Assembly (NCBI GenBank): GCA_021401465.1
Contig: JADDMT010000098.1
Location: 45,198 to 109,197, forward strand
Source: Teratosphaeria epicoccoides
Taxonomy: Eukaryota > Ascomycota > Dothideomycetes > Mycosphaerellales > Teratosphaeriaceae
Direction of reading: 5' to 3'
DNA length: 64,000 nt
Made by a program: the position numbers and the translations under genes. The notes below the pieces were generated by a model. That model saw only the letters and a list, made by a program, of their open reading frames with translations. It did not search any database and had not been told where the DNA came from. This document shows positions 53,005 to 63,634 of the stretch, piece by piece; the stretch's first letter is position 1, and each line of letters starts with the position of its first letter.

Positions 53005-54501
53005 ATGGCTCATGTGCTACAGACTAAGTTTGACGCTACTCGCTCTGCCCGCGATTGTCGCTTGTGTTGACGATGCCTCGACAACCTTAGTAGCCAAGCT
53101 ACACACATCTCCCCTCCGTGTGTTAGTAAGGCGTCCCCTACCCGCGAGGTATGCGTGACTTGTACTAACCGAAGCGTAGCCGAGATCTGCGTCAGCGGGT
53201 TTGATGAGGGCAGTGTCTACTGTAATTGTGTTAACTGTAATAGCAAGCATCAAAAATGCTAAGACCTCCCTAAAGAGGTGTACGGCGAGTACAACTAGCT
53301 CTGCCGTAACATCGATGACTTCTAGAGTGCGCGCGACGAGGGGATTGCCGAAGGCACTCCGACTATGAACAGGCTACAGGCTAAGTACCGCGAGGCACTC
53401 GCCTACCTGCTCGGCGCCCTCTCGTGCTTTACCGCGACTGCTAACTGTTCTCACAGCGGCGTTCGCTTCGACTCTCTACTAACAGGCGAAAACGTTTGTC
53501 TAGGTCTAATCGCAGACTTAGTCTAGAAGATCTTGAAGGTGCTAACCGTTAGGGTCGAGACCTTCGCCATAGTACGCATATAGTGCGGGTGCCCTCCGAG
53601 TATGAATGCTGACTTTCTCCGCTAGGCTAACGTTAGCGTCGAGAAATATCCGACTAGCTGTCAGCGTCAGCAACTCGGGGCCCTTGCTTCTATTGACGAT
53701 GACTTTAAGACGCGGATGATCTGCAAGAAGGTCATTAAGCAATTCACTGCTCCCGCTACTAAGGCCACGCCCTAGCGCCGTACCGAGAGGCAGCCTGCCT
53801 CTAAGCCGGTCCTGAGGACTAAGCCGTAAGTTACTTACTCGAATCCTGTCGCGTGCGTACAGCTAACACATTGTAGCGCCGCCGCCTACGCCGCCTCGAC
53901 GCTACTGTCCAAGAAGAAGAAGAGGGCCAGGGCCGAAATTGAGGTTAGCGACGAGGAAGCCGAGCCTTCCCCGCTTGCGACCCGCACTACGTCCGTCAAG
54001 ACGCTAAGGCACAAGCCTCTAGGCCAGATCTTTGAGGATGAGGAGGATGACGACATTCAGGATACCTTCGGTCCTGACGTGATCCCTTCGCGCTGTAGTA
54101 TCACCATACCGGTTACGCCTGAGGGAGACACCGAGTCCGATGATGTAGTCAACACCTGTGTCAAGAAGCGCAAGATGATCTCGAGGGCCGAGCGCGACAG
54201 CCGCAAGCGCGCTCGAGTCTCTTCGCCTTCTGATGCTAAGGATGAGGTAGTCGTCGCGACTAGGCGCGGTAAGGGTGTCGCTAGTTCTCTAGCTACTATA
54301 GGCTCTGAAGACGAGCTCCCTCGCAACCTACTAAAGAAGAAGATGCCGGCCTCTCTTCGTGGCGTTGCCACCCCTGTTACTCATGGTCGCTTCGGGGTGT
54401 TTAGTAGACCCCGTGCGGGTAGGCAGTCCCTAGCGGACCGCAACAAGAAAGACTCTCCTGCTTTAGGTTCGGTCAGGAAGCCCCTAACTAGTAGTCGCTA
54501 A
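53005..54501 (+). pseudogene. Antisense spliced gene in the chromovirus: Cys-rich, Lys-rich product
   Basis: Runs opposite to gag-pol in the 2.4 kb region between chromodomain and LTR. One frame from the ATG at 53005 to TAA at 54499-54501 spans 499 codons, including a 51 nt in-frame intron (53826-53876) with GTAAGT donor, GCTAACA branch and TTGTAG acceptor. Outside the intron the breaks are TGA, TAA and TAG codons (one follows CRLC), each one transition from TGG, CAA or CAG. The N-terminal third has CxxC-type pairs (CRLC, CVTC, CNCVNC) like a zinc-binding module. The part after the intron is Lys/Arg/Asp/Glu-rich with nuclear-signal-like runs (SKKKKRAR, KRKM, RKRAR). A host-derived DNA- or chromatin-binding protein is a plausible guess, no more. 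Confidence 0.75.
53826..53876 (+). other. Intron of the antisense gene
   Basis: GTAAGT ... GCTAACA ... TTGTAG, 51 nt. It matches the fungal consensus at donor, branch and acceptor on the plus strand only, so it shows that the plus strand is the coding strand of this gene and not a shadow of the retroelement. Confidence 0.75.
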
Positions 54502-54641
54502 GCATTAGCTACGAAGCTAATCCGAGCATGTCTCTTGTTCTTCTTGGGTTTATTCTAGGTGTGCCTTTAGGCATCAATGATGTATGAGTAGGGCGTTTGC
54601 TTCTCGTTGTCGCTTCACGCGTCATGCGCTACATACACATG

Positions 54642-57600
54642 TCAAGAATTCTGCTCCAGAACCCTTATCTTCCTACGAATCGACCTTCTTAAGCCCTGCT
54701 TACGCTTCCTCCGCTCTTCGAATTCACGAATAGCTTCCGGAGCGTTCTTGTAGTCTTCGGCCGGAACCTATTATGTGTACTTAGGTAGGTATCCTTTCCA
54801 CTTTACTAGATAGTACGTTGCGCCCTTGCGCCGTATACTGTCCTTAATACCCTCGACTTCCTACTCTTCGTTCTCTTCTGCTACTAGCATCGGGTCCGCG
54901 GGCTCTTCGCCCTCGCGCTGTACCCATGGTTCGAGTAGAGATACATGGAAGACGTCATGCACACGATACGACGATGGCAATAATAGCCGGTACGCCTGCG
55001 AGCCTATCGCGTCGCGTATCCGGAAGGGTCCGACGAACCTTGGCGTCATCTTCTTGCTCGGAAGTTTCAGCTTGAGATTCTTCGTCAACAGTAACACCTT
55101 CGTACTAACTACGTACTACATCGGTTTAGCACAGGCGTTATTATGTTTAATCTGGGATTCTGAGGCCTTTTTCTAGTGTTCTATTAGCACCGAATGTACC
55201 TCGCGCATACGCCGCGCTGATTCCGCGGCGGCCGGTACCCTCTCCTCAGAAGACTCGTCCCGAGGCAGTTCTAGGTGTATTTCCGGATCAAAGCTATAGA
55301 GAATCTGAAATGGCGACATGCGCATAGCAGCATGCACGCTGTTATTAACTGCAAATTCCGCCATAGGAATTGCGTCGGCCTAGGCATCCTGGTTCTTAGC
55401 GTAGTAGCACTAAAGGTACTACTTAAGAGTCTAGTTTATACGTTTAGTCTGACTATTAGTCTGTAGATGGAATGCTGTACTTAGGCGGTGCTTGACACGC
55501 GCTTCAAACACAAATTCTTGCTAGTATTCACTAGTAAAGACAGAACCTCGATCCGATAGGATACTTCAGGGGACACTAAAGCGCCGTACGACTTCGTCGC
55601 GAAGTAGCCGCGCAAGCTCGCCGCTTGTGCACTTTTTCGTACATAGGATGAAGATATTCATCTTCGAGTATTAGTCGACTACTACAAGGACAGCATCAAC
55701 TACATCGCCTTTCTACTTTGCTGGCGGCAAATCGGTAATGAAATCCATGGTCAAGTCTTGCCATGGTCTCTCTAGTAGTAGGAGCGCCTAAGCATCGCCG
55801 TAGGGGCGATAGCGCCGAGATTTGCTAATCTGGCACGTCTGGCAGGATTTGACATAGTCAGAGACATCCTGTTCTAGCGTAGGCTACTAGTATTTGCGTC
55901 CGAGAAGTGCGTTCGTCTTCTCTACGCCAAAATGGCCCGCGAGTTCATCGTCATGATGAATACGGAGGAGCTGCGAACAGAGTGCGCGGTTAGCGGGTAC
56001 GTAGAGCCTATTGTCAAAGTACTACAAATCGCCCGACTTGGTCTAGTACTTCGGACTACCTGCGGTGTCCTAGAGGGCTACACCCTCATTAATCAACTCC
56101 GGTTCTCGCTCTTGTAACTGCTGAATAAGTCTCGAGACTTCTTCAAAGGGTTCTTTAGACATCGTATGCTTACTGCATGTGAGCCGGTTAACTACCGCAC
56201 GGATCGAGCTAGACACGGTCGCTACAACTGCCAGATAGGAGGGTTCGTCACTAGCGGGGGCCGTGAGGCCCCATTAGACCCGCAGTCGACCTACAAGAGG
56301 AGCTAACGACGGATCGCCGCCCTAAACTGCAAGCTTCGTTTGCAGCGTAGGGAGAAGCTGTTAGTTACCCTCTTCCCTAGTGTCGTAGTCCGGTCGTCGC
56401 GAAGGACCGTCGGCCGGATTCGTCTTTCCGGAACGATGCTAGATAACGAAGTCAAAGCTAGCGAGGAAAGTCGCCTACCTTGCTTGCCGACCACTTAGCT
56501 GCTTCACGCCCATGAAGCCGCGAAGGTTGTTATGGTCGGTAAGTACCTTAATAGGGTGCGCTACGCCTTCGAGGTAGTGTCGGTACTCCTTGAAGCTGTC
56601 AACAATAGCCAAAAGCTCTTGGTCGTGAGTCTCGTAGTTAAGCTTAGCGCCCTGCATCTTCCGCGACTAGAAGGCAATTAGGTACTATCGCGCACTGCCT
56701 TCGTGCGACTAGAGCTGCGATATAATTGCGGCTATTACGAATTTTGAAGCATCGGTCTCTATCCGGATCTTCGTAGCGGGGTCAAAGTGCCGAAGTATAG
56801 GCGCAGTTTGAAAAGCTGCTTTAAGTTCAGAGAAGGCCTTGCTCTAAGCCTCCTCCTAAGGCACTTTCCCTGGCTTTTTTCCTCAAACCGCGCCCTTTGC
56901 GAGGGCCGTGAGAGGAGCCACGATCTTCGAGTAAGATCGTATGAATCTGCGGTAGAAGTTAGTAAATCCTAGGAACACCTGCACTTCTCGGAGGGTAGTT
57001 AGCTGCAGCTACTCCGCGATTACGGACACCCTTTAGTCATCCATGATGACTCCTTCCGTAGAGACGATGTATCCGAGAAACTCAATCCTATCCGTCAGGA
57101 ATGAGCACTTCTTTAGGTTCGCGTAGAGGGCGAACTTGCGGAGCCGTTCGAGCACTATACTTAGATGCCACATATGCTCCTCCTTCGAGTCGGAATAGAC
57201 TAGTATATCGTCTAAATACACTACGTAGCAGGTGTCAACGAGGCCGGCTAGGGCCTAGTTGATATACGCTTAGAACGTCGCTAGTGCGTTAGTCAAGCTG
57301 AATAGCATCACTATATACTCGAAGTGTCCGTACCGCGTTCGGAATGCGGTCTTCTACTTGTTGCCCTTTCGGATTGGTATCCGGTAGTAGGCGTCCTTCA
57401 AGTCGATAGACAAGAAGATGGCGGCGCGACTAAGGCGGTCAAGCGTCTCGCTAATAAGTGGTAGGGGGCAGCGGTTCTTCTAGGTTACCGCGTTAAGGCC
57501 CCTATAGTTAACGCATAGGCGGAGCGTGTTGTCCTTCTTCAGGACGAACATAACTAACGCTCTAGCCTCGCTGTCGCTTTGTCGGATCCACGCGTTCCTT

Positions 57601-59606
57601 TGCGCCTTGTAGAGGTAGTCTCGAAGTGTTTCGAGCTGCGATTCCGACATAGGGTACAGAGGTCGATGCGGAGGATTGTAACCCTCCTTAAGGTTAATCG
57701 CATGTTCCGCGTCTAGGGCCCGGGCATGGGCCGCAGCCTCTACGTCGAAAATATCGGCGTATTCCTCTAACTCAGGCAGAAGGGTAACGTTTTCCTTGAT
57801 GTTCCGTATGCGGACCGCATACACGCATTAGACCTTCTTCATGTCCCTGTAGAAGCTGTGTGCGTCACGCATCTGCACCGCAGGAACTTCGCCTATAGAG
57901 CCGTAGAACTAGTTGTTAGTAGCTCTATCAACAACGACTCCCTGCTTGTGGCGCCAAGGGCGGCCGAGCAGGAGCTCCTCATCAGGAACGTCTTTAGCGT
58001 AGAAGACTTCGTTAGTCTTACGCACTTCTCCCGAGGAGTCCGCGAGTTAGAGGCGCACGTTGTACGCGCCTCGAGCCGCTGCGCCTTCGCCCCGAAAAGA
58101 CTTCATGGTAGGCAGCAGGGCTCCTGGGATCGGCTTCAAACTAAGCCGTACGATTACCCTCTAGGGTATCATGTTAACCTCCGCAAGGTCATCTAACATA
58201 CAGTCTACTAGCTCGAGCGAGCCATTAACTCGGACCGCGCCGGATAGGCGCCGCGCAGGCCACGAGTCTACACTATTAGTGACGGACAGCTTAGATACCC
58301 GCGGTAGCCATTCGGTTGTCTCGGGCTTGTCCTTCTTTCGCCTCCCCTCTAGGGAGGTTTCGGACACCTTGCTTACCTTCTTCCTATCACTTCGTTTAGG
58401 ACAGCGAGCCGCCTAGTAGTCCCTCGCTCCACAGATGTGGCAGCTACTCAGAGGCTTCTCGCCACCGTCTTTTGGCTCGGAGGGCTTGCTCCTCCAGAAT
58501 GAACTACCGCGTTAGACGTGGCCCCTAGGGCGCTTGTGATAGCGGCCCTTCGGGGGGTCCTTAGGGCTTAGACGCTTATTGTCCTTACCGCCCGATTTTC
58601 CATTTCGCTTCAAGGTGATTTCCATACGTGTCGCAAGGGACACGAGGTCTTGCCGAGTTGTCGGAAGTTCATGAAAAGTCATGATTATGTTCCGAAGATT
58701 GTCATCGAGTTTGACGAGCAAGTGCCGCATGCGTTGCGTCTCGGTATAGGGTGGCATCTGTCCCTCGAGCATGGCGAGATAGGTTGCGAAGCTAGAGGTT
58801 GTTTGTCCCTTCCCCTGCTTAGCCTTCTTGTACTCGACAGACATAGTAAGGGCGCGATTCCCCGGATCCTTGACCTAGTCGACACAGAACTAGCGAAAGT
58901 CCGCCTACGTATACGTTCTGTCATAGACCCGCATAAGGTCATACCGCTCATGCTAATTGTTGCGAGGTTCCTTATCCTCTTTGAGCCACATTACACCGAA
59001 GGCGACTCGTTCGCCCTCCGTGGAATATCCGCGTAGGTTGAGCACGAAAACTGCCTCACACGCCTGCAAGAAAGTTCGAGCCTCCTTCAAGGTGTCTCCC
59101 TTGAACGGCTTCGGGTTGCGTGCGTTACGACTACCTCCCGGTTAGCCTACTATGGCCCCGAATTCAGGCACTAAGTTCGCGGGCACACGCGGAGGGTCTG
59201 CGCCTCCTAGTAAGTTGTCTTCGCGGGTCCCTAGCATGAAATCTCGCTAGATTTCTTCGTCCGCCGGTTCGTTAGTACCGCTCATGGCGACGTCTTCGTC
59301 GTCCTCGCCGTTGTCGCTGCTAGGAGCGGTGCGGCTCCGGCTCTGGTTCGTAAGGCGGTTCGCGACCTAATCGACAATCATGGCTACGAGGGCCAGGTCG
59401 ATAGTCGGGGTTAGCTGCGGTCCCTGTGCGGGGGGTCTATTGCCTAGTCCGCCGCGTAATTGTCCTCTAGCGGAACCGTCGCTCGATACAGTGTCGCTCG
59501 CAGCGGTTACTTCTGCAGGCTGGTTACTCGGGCCAGCTTCGCCATCGCGGGCGCTCGGGATGGCGCTCGCTACGCGTTAGTTGCGAGTTCGTGGTGCTCT
59601 AGACAT
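54642..59606 (-). pseudogene. gag-pol of the chromovirus, one frame with nonsense codons
   Basis: From ATG 59606 to TGA 54642 the frame is continuous for 1,655 codons; all protein-like pieces share it, so no frameshift separates gag and pol. Landmarks: a Gag body, a zinc knuckle near 58446-58402 with CHIC and AARC but Tyr where the knuckle His should be, a protease-like block after about 58200, and RT with YLDDILVYS near 57215. RNase H shows NYETHDQELLAIVDSFKEYR near 56640. Then come integrase and its C-terminal region, with VGPFRIRDAIGSQAYRLLLP near 55020, and a chromodomain with YYLVKWKGYLPK near 54790. The stop codons I examined are TAG or TAA and derivable from CAG, CAA or TGG by one transition. 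Not functional as it stands. Confidence 0.9.
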
Positions 59607-59655
59607 ATTGTAGTATTCTCTGCCAGACTGCAAAGCAGGGGGGAGAAAGCAGAAC
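59607..59655 (-). other. Leader between 5' LTR and gag
   Basis: 49 bp. Read on the minus strand it starts GTTCTGCTTTCTCCCCCCTG. I see no standard tRNA-complementary TGG start next to the LTR, so the priming mode is unclear. Read on the plus strand it looks like a polypurine run, which could mislead orientation calls. Confidence 0.5.
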
Positions 59656-60015
59656 TGATATAGATATATGTGCTATATGATATGAAAATATCTCGCAGTG
59701 TGACAGAGTAATCCGACCTTTTAGTAGGTACAAGACAGCGCTGCTTTCTGCTTATCGCAGAGGTAGCGCTAAGGGTGCTTATAACCCCCGACGCTCCTTA
59801 ATTAGGGAAAGCATGTCCGAGCCTAACCCCGTAGGGGTACCGTAGGGTCAGCGACGTGGGGGCGTCCTACGTCGACAACTGATCCTACTCGGACGACATA
59901 CGAGCCAACGTATGTACGAAGGACCCCCTTGCCATATGTGGCAGGGTCACTGCATGCCAAGGGCGGCCATTAGAACCCATGCGGTTCAAATGGTCCCCTA
60001 GTATCAACCGTATCA
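59656..60015 (-). repeat. LTR, right copy (5' LTR of the element)
   Basis: 360 bp; starts TGATATAG and ends CCGTATCA, followed by the second GCGTG target-site copy. It is the less mutated LTR: only two of the twelve differences from the left copy are T/A states here. Confidence 0.95.
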
Positions 60016-60814
60016 GCGTGTAAATCTACACTACTTTCATGTATGCGCTTAATAGTCAAACATTAGACGTAGTGTCCTTATTACCCCTAGACTAAACTAG
60101 GCTTAGTTAATTAACGCTTATTACATGTTTGAAGCTTTTAGTATTAGTATCTACGTAGGTATTAACGTCTAGTCTTATAATATACCCTAGATCTATGTCA
60201 GAATTAGTCACTAGATAAAGAAGAGTGTCCTCGCAATGTACGTAAGGATAATATGACTACATAGTGTGATTCCTGAGTACATACGTAGCGACAGGGGCTC
60301 TAAGACTATTATGCTATAGTATGCGACTAGTAATCGATACATAGGTATGTAGTAGCATATAGAGCCTCTATTCCTAATAATAGGGTAAGGTCTAAAAACT
60401 AATTACTGCCCTTCTTTAATTCTTCTGCAAAGCGCATAAGATATACCTACATACATCATGTGTAGCTTAGCTCCTTAGCATAACCGAATAAGCCTATAGC
60501 TTAGCTGTCTAGTATCATTTGCCCCCTTCTCCTATAAGGGTCATCTTGACACTTAGAGAGCTCCCTTCCTACGCTAAGCAAGATCGGGTCCCCTATAGTT
60601 TACTCTATAAGCAGGTAGCCTCCTTCTAAACCCCCTTCCTTGTAGAGGCAGGTTATAAATTATGCTAGAGTCATGACTTAGGCGACATGACTCTTTGTTA
60701 CTACATAAAGTATGCTACGAACACGCTTGTTAGTTCTAATTAGTTCTAGCGCTAGTTGCCTATAGTAACAGGGAGTTTATAGCTACAGGAGGCTTCTATA
60801 GCGTAAATAGTGCG
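60016..60814. repeat. AT-rich, RIP-decayed repeat remnant
   Basis: About 800 bp rich in TAG/CTA words with no open frame. Pyrimidine runs near 60521-60540 and 60629-60640 could be old polypurine tracts of decayed elements in minus orientation. It continues the sequence interrupted by the chromovirus at the GCGTG site. Confidence 0.5.
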
Positions 60815-60818
60815 CAGG

Positions 60819-61672
60819 TATAAAATCTACTATTCGCATGTAGTAATCCTGACTTTCTTTATCATATTAACCTTTTAACATGCCTCCTAAAGGTTCTAAG
60901 ATCGCTACTAGCGCTACGCTAGCTACTCCTACAAGGTTAACAGGCGCCTAGCCTGCTTAGTTCACGCCCTCCTCCTGCTACAGTTATAGTAAGGAGCTGC
61001 TTGTTAATAACTACAAGCGCTACACGTAGTACATTAGCCTTTCTAGTACGTGTCGCTTGCTTTAAACATACGTAGGGCGCTATTAACTTGATTTTAGAGT
61101 ACAGGCTATATACTGCATGCTTTAAGTTAGGATAGTAGAAGCGTTACAGGTAGTATGCCTCTTTGTCTGCCTAAGGCTTACACTTCTCCTACTTATCGTA
61201 ACTACTAACTATGCTTGTAGCTATAGCAAGAGTAACTATGTATGCATCCCTATAAACTAGGCCATAGCGGCTAAATATAATGTCATACTCTGCGCCCGCG
61301 CTAAGGCTAAGCGTGTTAGGCGTGATCCTGACACTACTAGCGAGGATTACGCTGTAGCCTAGCGAGCCTACCTAGACGCTGCTACGAACTAGCGCCTACT
61401 ACTTAAGGTATGTTTTCTGCCTGCTTGTTGCATACCTTAGGCATAGGTTTTAGGTACTAACTATCTGTAGAGGCTATAGCGTAACTACGACTCTATGCCT
61501 AAGCGCTTCCCTGCTATTGCGGCTAAGGCTAAGCGTGCTACTAGCGCCGCATTAGCGGGTAGTAGCAGCTAGGCTGTCGCTGCTACCGAGTAGAACATGT
61601 AGGCCTTAGTAGGCCTCTTCGAGCTTAGCCGCGCTATAAGTCCCCTAGCCTGTCGTTTGCTTATTACATACT
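60819..61672 (+). pseudogene. Relic of a second plus-strand Cys-rich transposon gene
   Basis: A TATAAAA box at 60819-60825 and an ATG at 60880 (MPPKGSKIATSATLATPTRL) are followed by heavily mutated coding sequence. Near 61215-61255 a Cys-containing piece reads YACSYSKSNYVCIPI. A charged helical piece, KRVRRDPDTTSEDYAV, leads to a canonical intron at 61408-61470 (GTATGT, TACTAAC, CTGTAG). Its continuation after the intron is Lys/Ala-rich (MPKRFPAIAAKAKRATS). Many TAG/TAA codons lie in what should be Gln or Trp positions. The layout (TATA box, Cys-rich part, intron, basic helical part) parallels the antisense gene in the chromovirus. Confidence 0.55.
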
Positions 61673-62113
61673 TGTTATAAGGGTAGGTGCCGATAGCAGG
61701 AAGGTGACTAGGTATTAGACTCATAGAGCTATGAAGAACATCGACAATGGCAATTGTCCTTATAACTGACTATCCCCTAGGGAAAGGGAATTAAATTAAG
61801 CACGAAGCTCCTAACTGCCTGTCCTGAAGCTATCCCTATATACTAGAGAGACAGAGTAGCTCTGTTAGATCTGTTAACAGACCTAACAGAATTGTGTCTG
61901 TAGATCTATAGACTAACCCTATAGATCTAAGGGTCTATTATCCCATGACAGATCCCTTCTTCCTTATAGGCCTGTAGATCTGTAGACTAACCCTACAGAT
62001 CTAGGGATCTGTCCTTACGTGACAGATCCTTTCTCCTATGACTATGCCTATAACTCATAGCACTTAGGACCCTTACGATCCTGTAACCTACAGTACTCCT
62101 AATACTCATGACA
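61673..62113 (-). repeat. LTR of a second gypsy-like family, older copy
   Basis: 441 bp; starts TGTTATAAGGGTAGG and ends CTCATGACA. It matches the LTR at 63066 over its whole length with many C-to-T and G-to-A changes. Read on the minus strand it is preceded by a polypurine tract (CTAAGAGGGGGATAG, 62128-62114), so this is the 3' LTR of a minus-strand element. Confidence 0.8.
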
Positions 62114-62193
62114 CTATCCCCCTCTTAGCCTAGCTCGTCCCTAAGCTACCTTATTAGTATAGGGTTTCTCTTGTCATTTCCTTTTATGCCGTG

Positions 62194-62830
62194 ATGTCTT
62201 CTCTTTCTACATTACTGCCTTGTGTCATCCTAGACACTAATGCCCCTTTAACGTAGAAACGTAAACGCCGCGTGAATCGAATCTATCGTTAGGGCTAGGA
62301 CAGCATGAATTCCTGTACTTAGTGTCAAGAGTTAAAGCTTGTTTATCAGGTACACATTTCCTTAGGGAAATGTTCGTAATGTCACTTTAGCAACTATCAG
62401 AGTTACGACGCGAAGGTGACAGAGGTCGAATAGAAGAAGTTAGGTAATTAGTAGAAAAGACTAATTGCTAATCTCGATCGTGCGAAGGCGGTCCTAGCTA
62501 AGGCTTCGCAGAAGATAATAGAGGCGCATACAAAGGAGATACGTCTTTGAAAACAGTTAGACGCGGTCAACTAGGAGGTCGAGGATAGTCGCGCTCTTAA
62601 GGAGCAGGAGATTAGGGAGGATAAGGCCGAGGAACAGGCTCTCTCGCAGGCTAGGCTTCTTCTTAACCTAGATCCTTTAGCGGGTCTCGCTCTTAGTCCT
62701 ACGACATAGAGCGTAATAGAGGGTTTTACTAATGCCTCATATTAGGGTTTCCTGGATAGCGTGATAGCCGAGCTGACTGATAGCGTCCCGCAGGAGTCTA
62801 GTCATGGCTTAGGATCTTCTTCTTAGGTTC
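62194..62830 (+). pseudogene. RIP-mutated Cys-rich, coiled-coil transposon gene, copy A
   Basis: Begins MSSLSTLLPCVI and follows the copy at 63635 closely but with many transitions. Stops appear where copy B has Gln, Trp or Arg codons, and several Cys have become Tyr (the part corresponding to SCTRCQELKLVC in copy B reads SCT, stop, CQELKLVY). After the Cys-rich part comes a coiled-coil tract (LIANLDRAKAVLAKASQKII and EEQALSQARLLLNLDPLAGL), ending near a TAG at about 62825. It lies directly beyond the polypurine tract and LTR and is opposite in sense to the element, as in the chromovirus. Confidence 0.65.
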
Positions 62831-63065
62831 GTTCCTTTCTCGAAACTCCGTATCTTTTGCTAATAGTTTCGTAGATGTTCTAGGGGTTCCTAGGTGTTCT
62901 CGGTACTCCTATGTCCTTCCCATTTTACTAAGTACTCTCGCTGTCTGTCCCGCTAGCGAGTGTCGACAATCTTTTCGACAGTGTACTCTGGTTCTTCTAC
63001 TTCAGGGTCAAGTAGTAAGGGTTCCGTTTGCAATGTAGCGTCTAGCGCTACTTGTTCTAGCAGAG
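62831..63065. repeat. Internal remnant of the copy A element
   Basis: 235 bp of decayed element sequence between the end of the Cys-rich gene and the next LTR. No coding signal is left. The rest of the element (pol) is missing, so copy A is truncated here by deletion or by insertion of the next element. Confidence 0.45.
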
Positions 63066-63555
63066 TGTCATAAGGGTAGGTGCCGATAGCAGGAAGGTGA
63101 CCAGGTGTTAGACTCGGGAGCTGTGAAGAATATCGATAATAGCAGTTGACCTTGTAACTGACTCTCCTCTAAGTAAGAGAGGATTGAATTGAGATTGAGC
63201 ACGAAGCTCCTAACTGCCTGTCCTAAAGCTACCCCTATATACTAGAGAGCGACAGAGCAGCTCCGTTAGATCTGTCGACAGACCCGACAGATCCGTGTCT
63301 GTGGATCTGTAGACTAACCCTACAGATCTAAGGGTCTGTCATCACGTGACAGATCCCTTCTTCCTTGCAAGCCTATAGATCTGTAGACTAACCCTACAGA
63401 TCCGGGGATCTGTCCTCACGTGACAGATCCTTTCTTCTATGACTATGCCTATGACTCATAGTACTCCCATGATAGTACTATGACTCATAGCACTTAGGAC
63501 CCATATGATCCTGTATCCTACAGTACTCTAGACAGTACTCCTGACACTCATGACA
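63066..63555 (-). repeat. LTR of the second gypsy-like family, younger copy
   Basis: 490 bp with perfect TGTCAT/ATGACA inverted ends. Inside are two 53-54 bp units 74 bp apart (63304-63357 and 63378-63430), each with a GATCTGTAG/CTACAGATC hairpin followed by a GATCTGTC/GACAGATC hairpin around CACGTG. On its right is CTATCCCCCTCTTAG, the complement of a polypurine tract, so this too is a 3' LTR read from the minus strand. Confidence 0.85.
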
Positions 63556-63634
63556 CTATCCCCCTCTTAGTCTAGCTCGTCCCTAAGCTACCTTATTAGT
63601 GCGGGGTTTCTCTGGTTTCTTCTTTTAAACTGTG

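Larger units (their letters stand above)
51847..60015 (-). mobile_element. Full-length Ty3/gypsy chromovirus, RIP-mutated, 8,169 bp
   Basis: Identical-length LTRs (51847-52206 and 59656-60015) have TGATA/TATCA inverted ends. A perfect 5 bp target-site duplication GCGTG lies at 51842-51846 and 60016-60020. Transcription is on the minus strand: leader 59655-59607, gag-pol 59606-54642, then a 2.4 kb extra region carrying an oppositely oriented gene, a polypurine tract at 52220-52207 and the 3' LTR. The order gag, protease, RT, RNase H, integrase, chromodomain defines a chromovirus. The coding frames have many stops, all explicable by C-to-T or G-to-A transitions, so this copy cannot make a full polyprotein. 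I could not recognise a tRNA primer site in the 49 bp leader. Confidence 0.95.

Noticed and set aside
59637..59654. Plus-strand polypurine run beside the right LTR taken as PPT
   Set aside because: All retroelement domains read on the minus strand, and a proper polypurine tract lies at the left LTR on that strand. The right-hand run is the complement of the leader.
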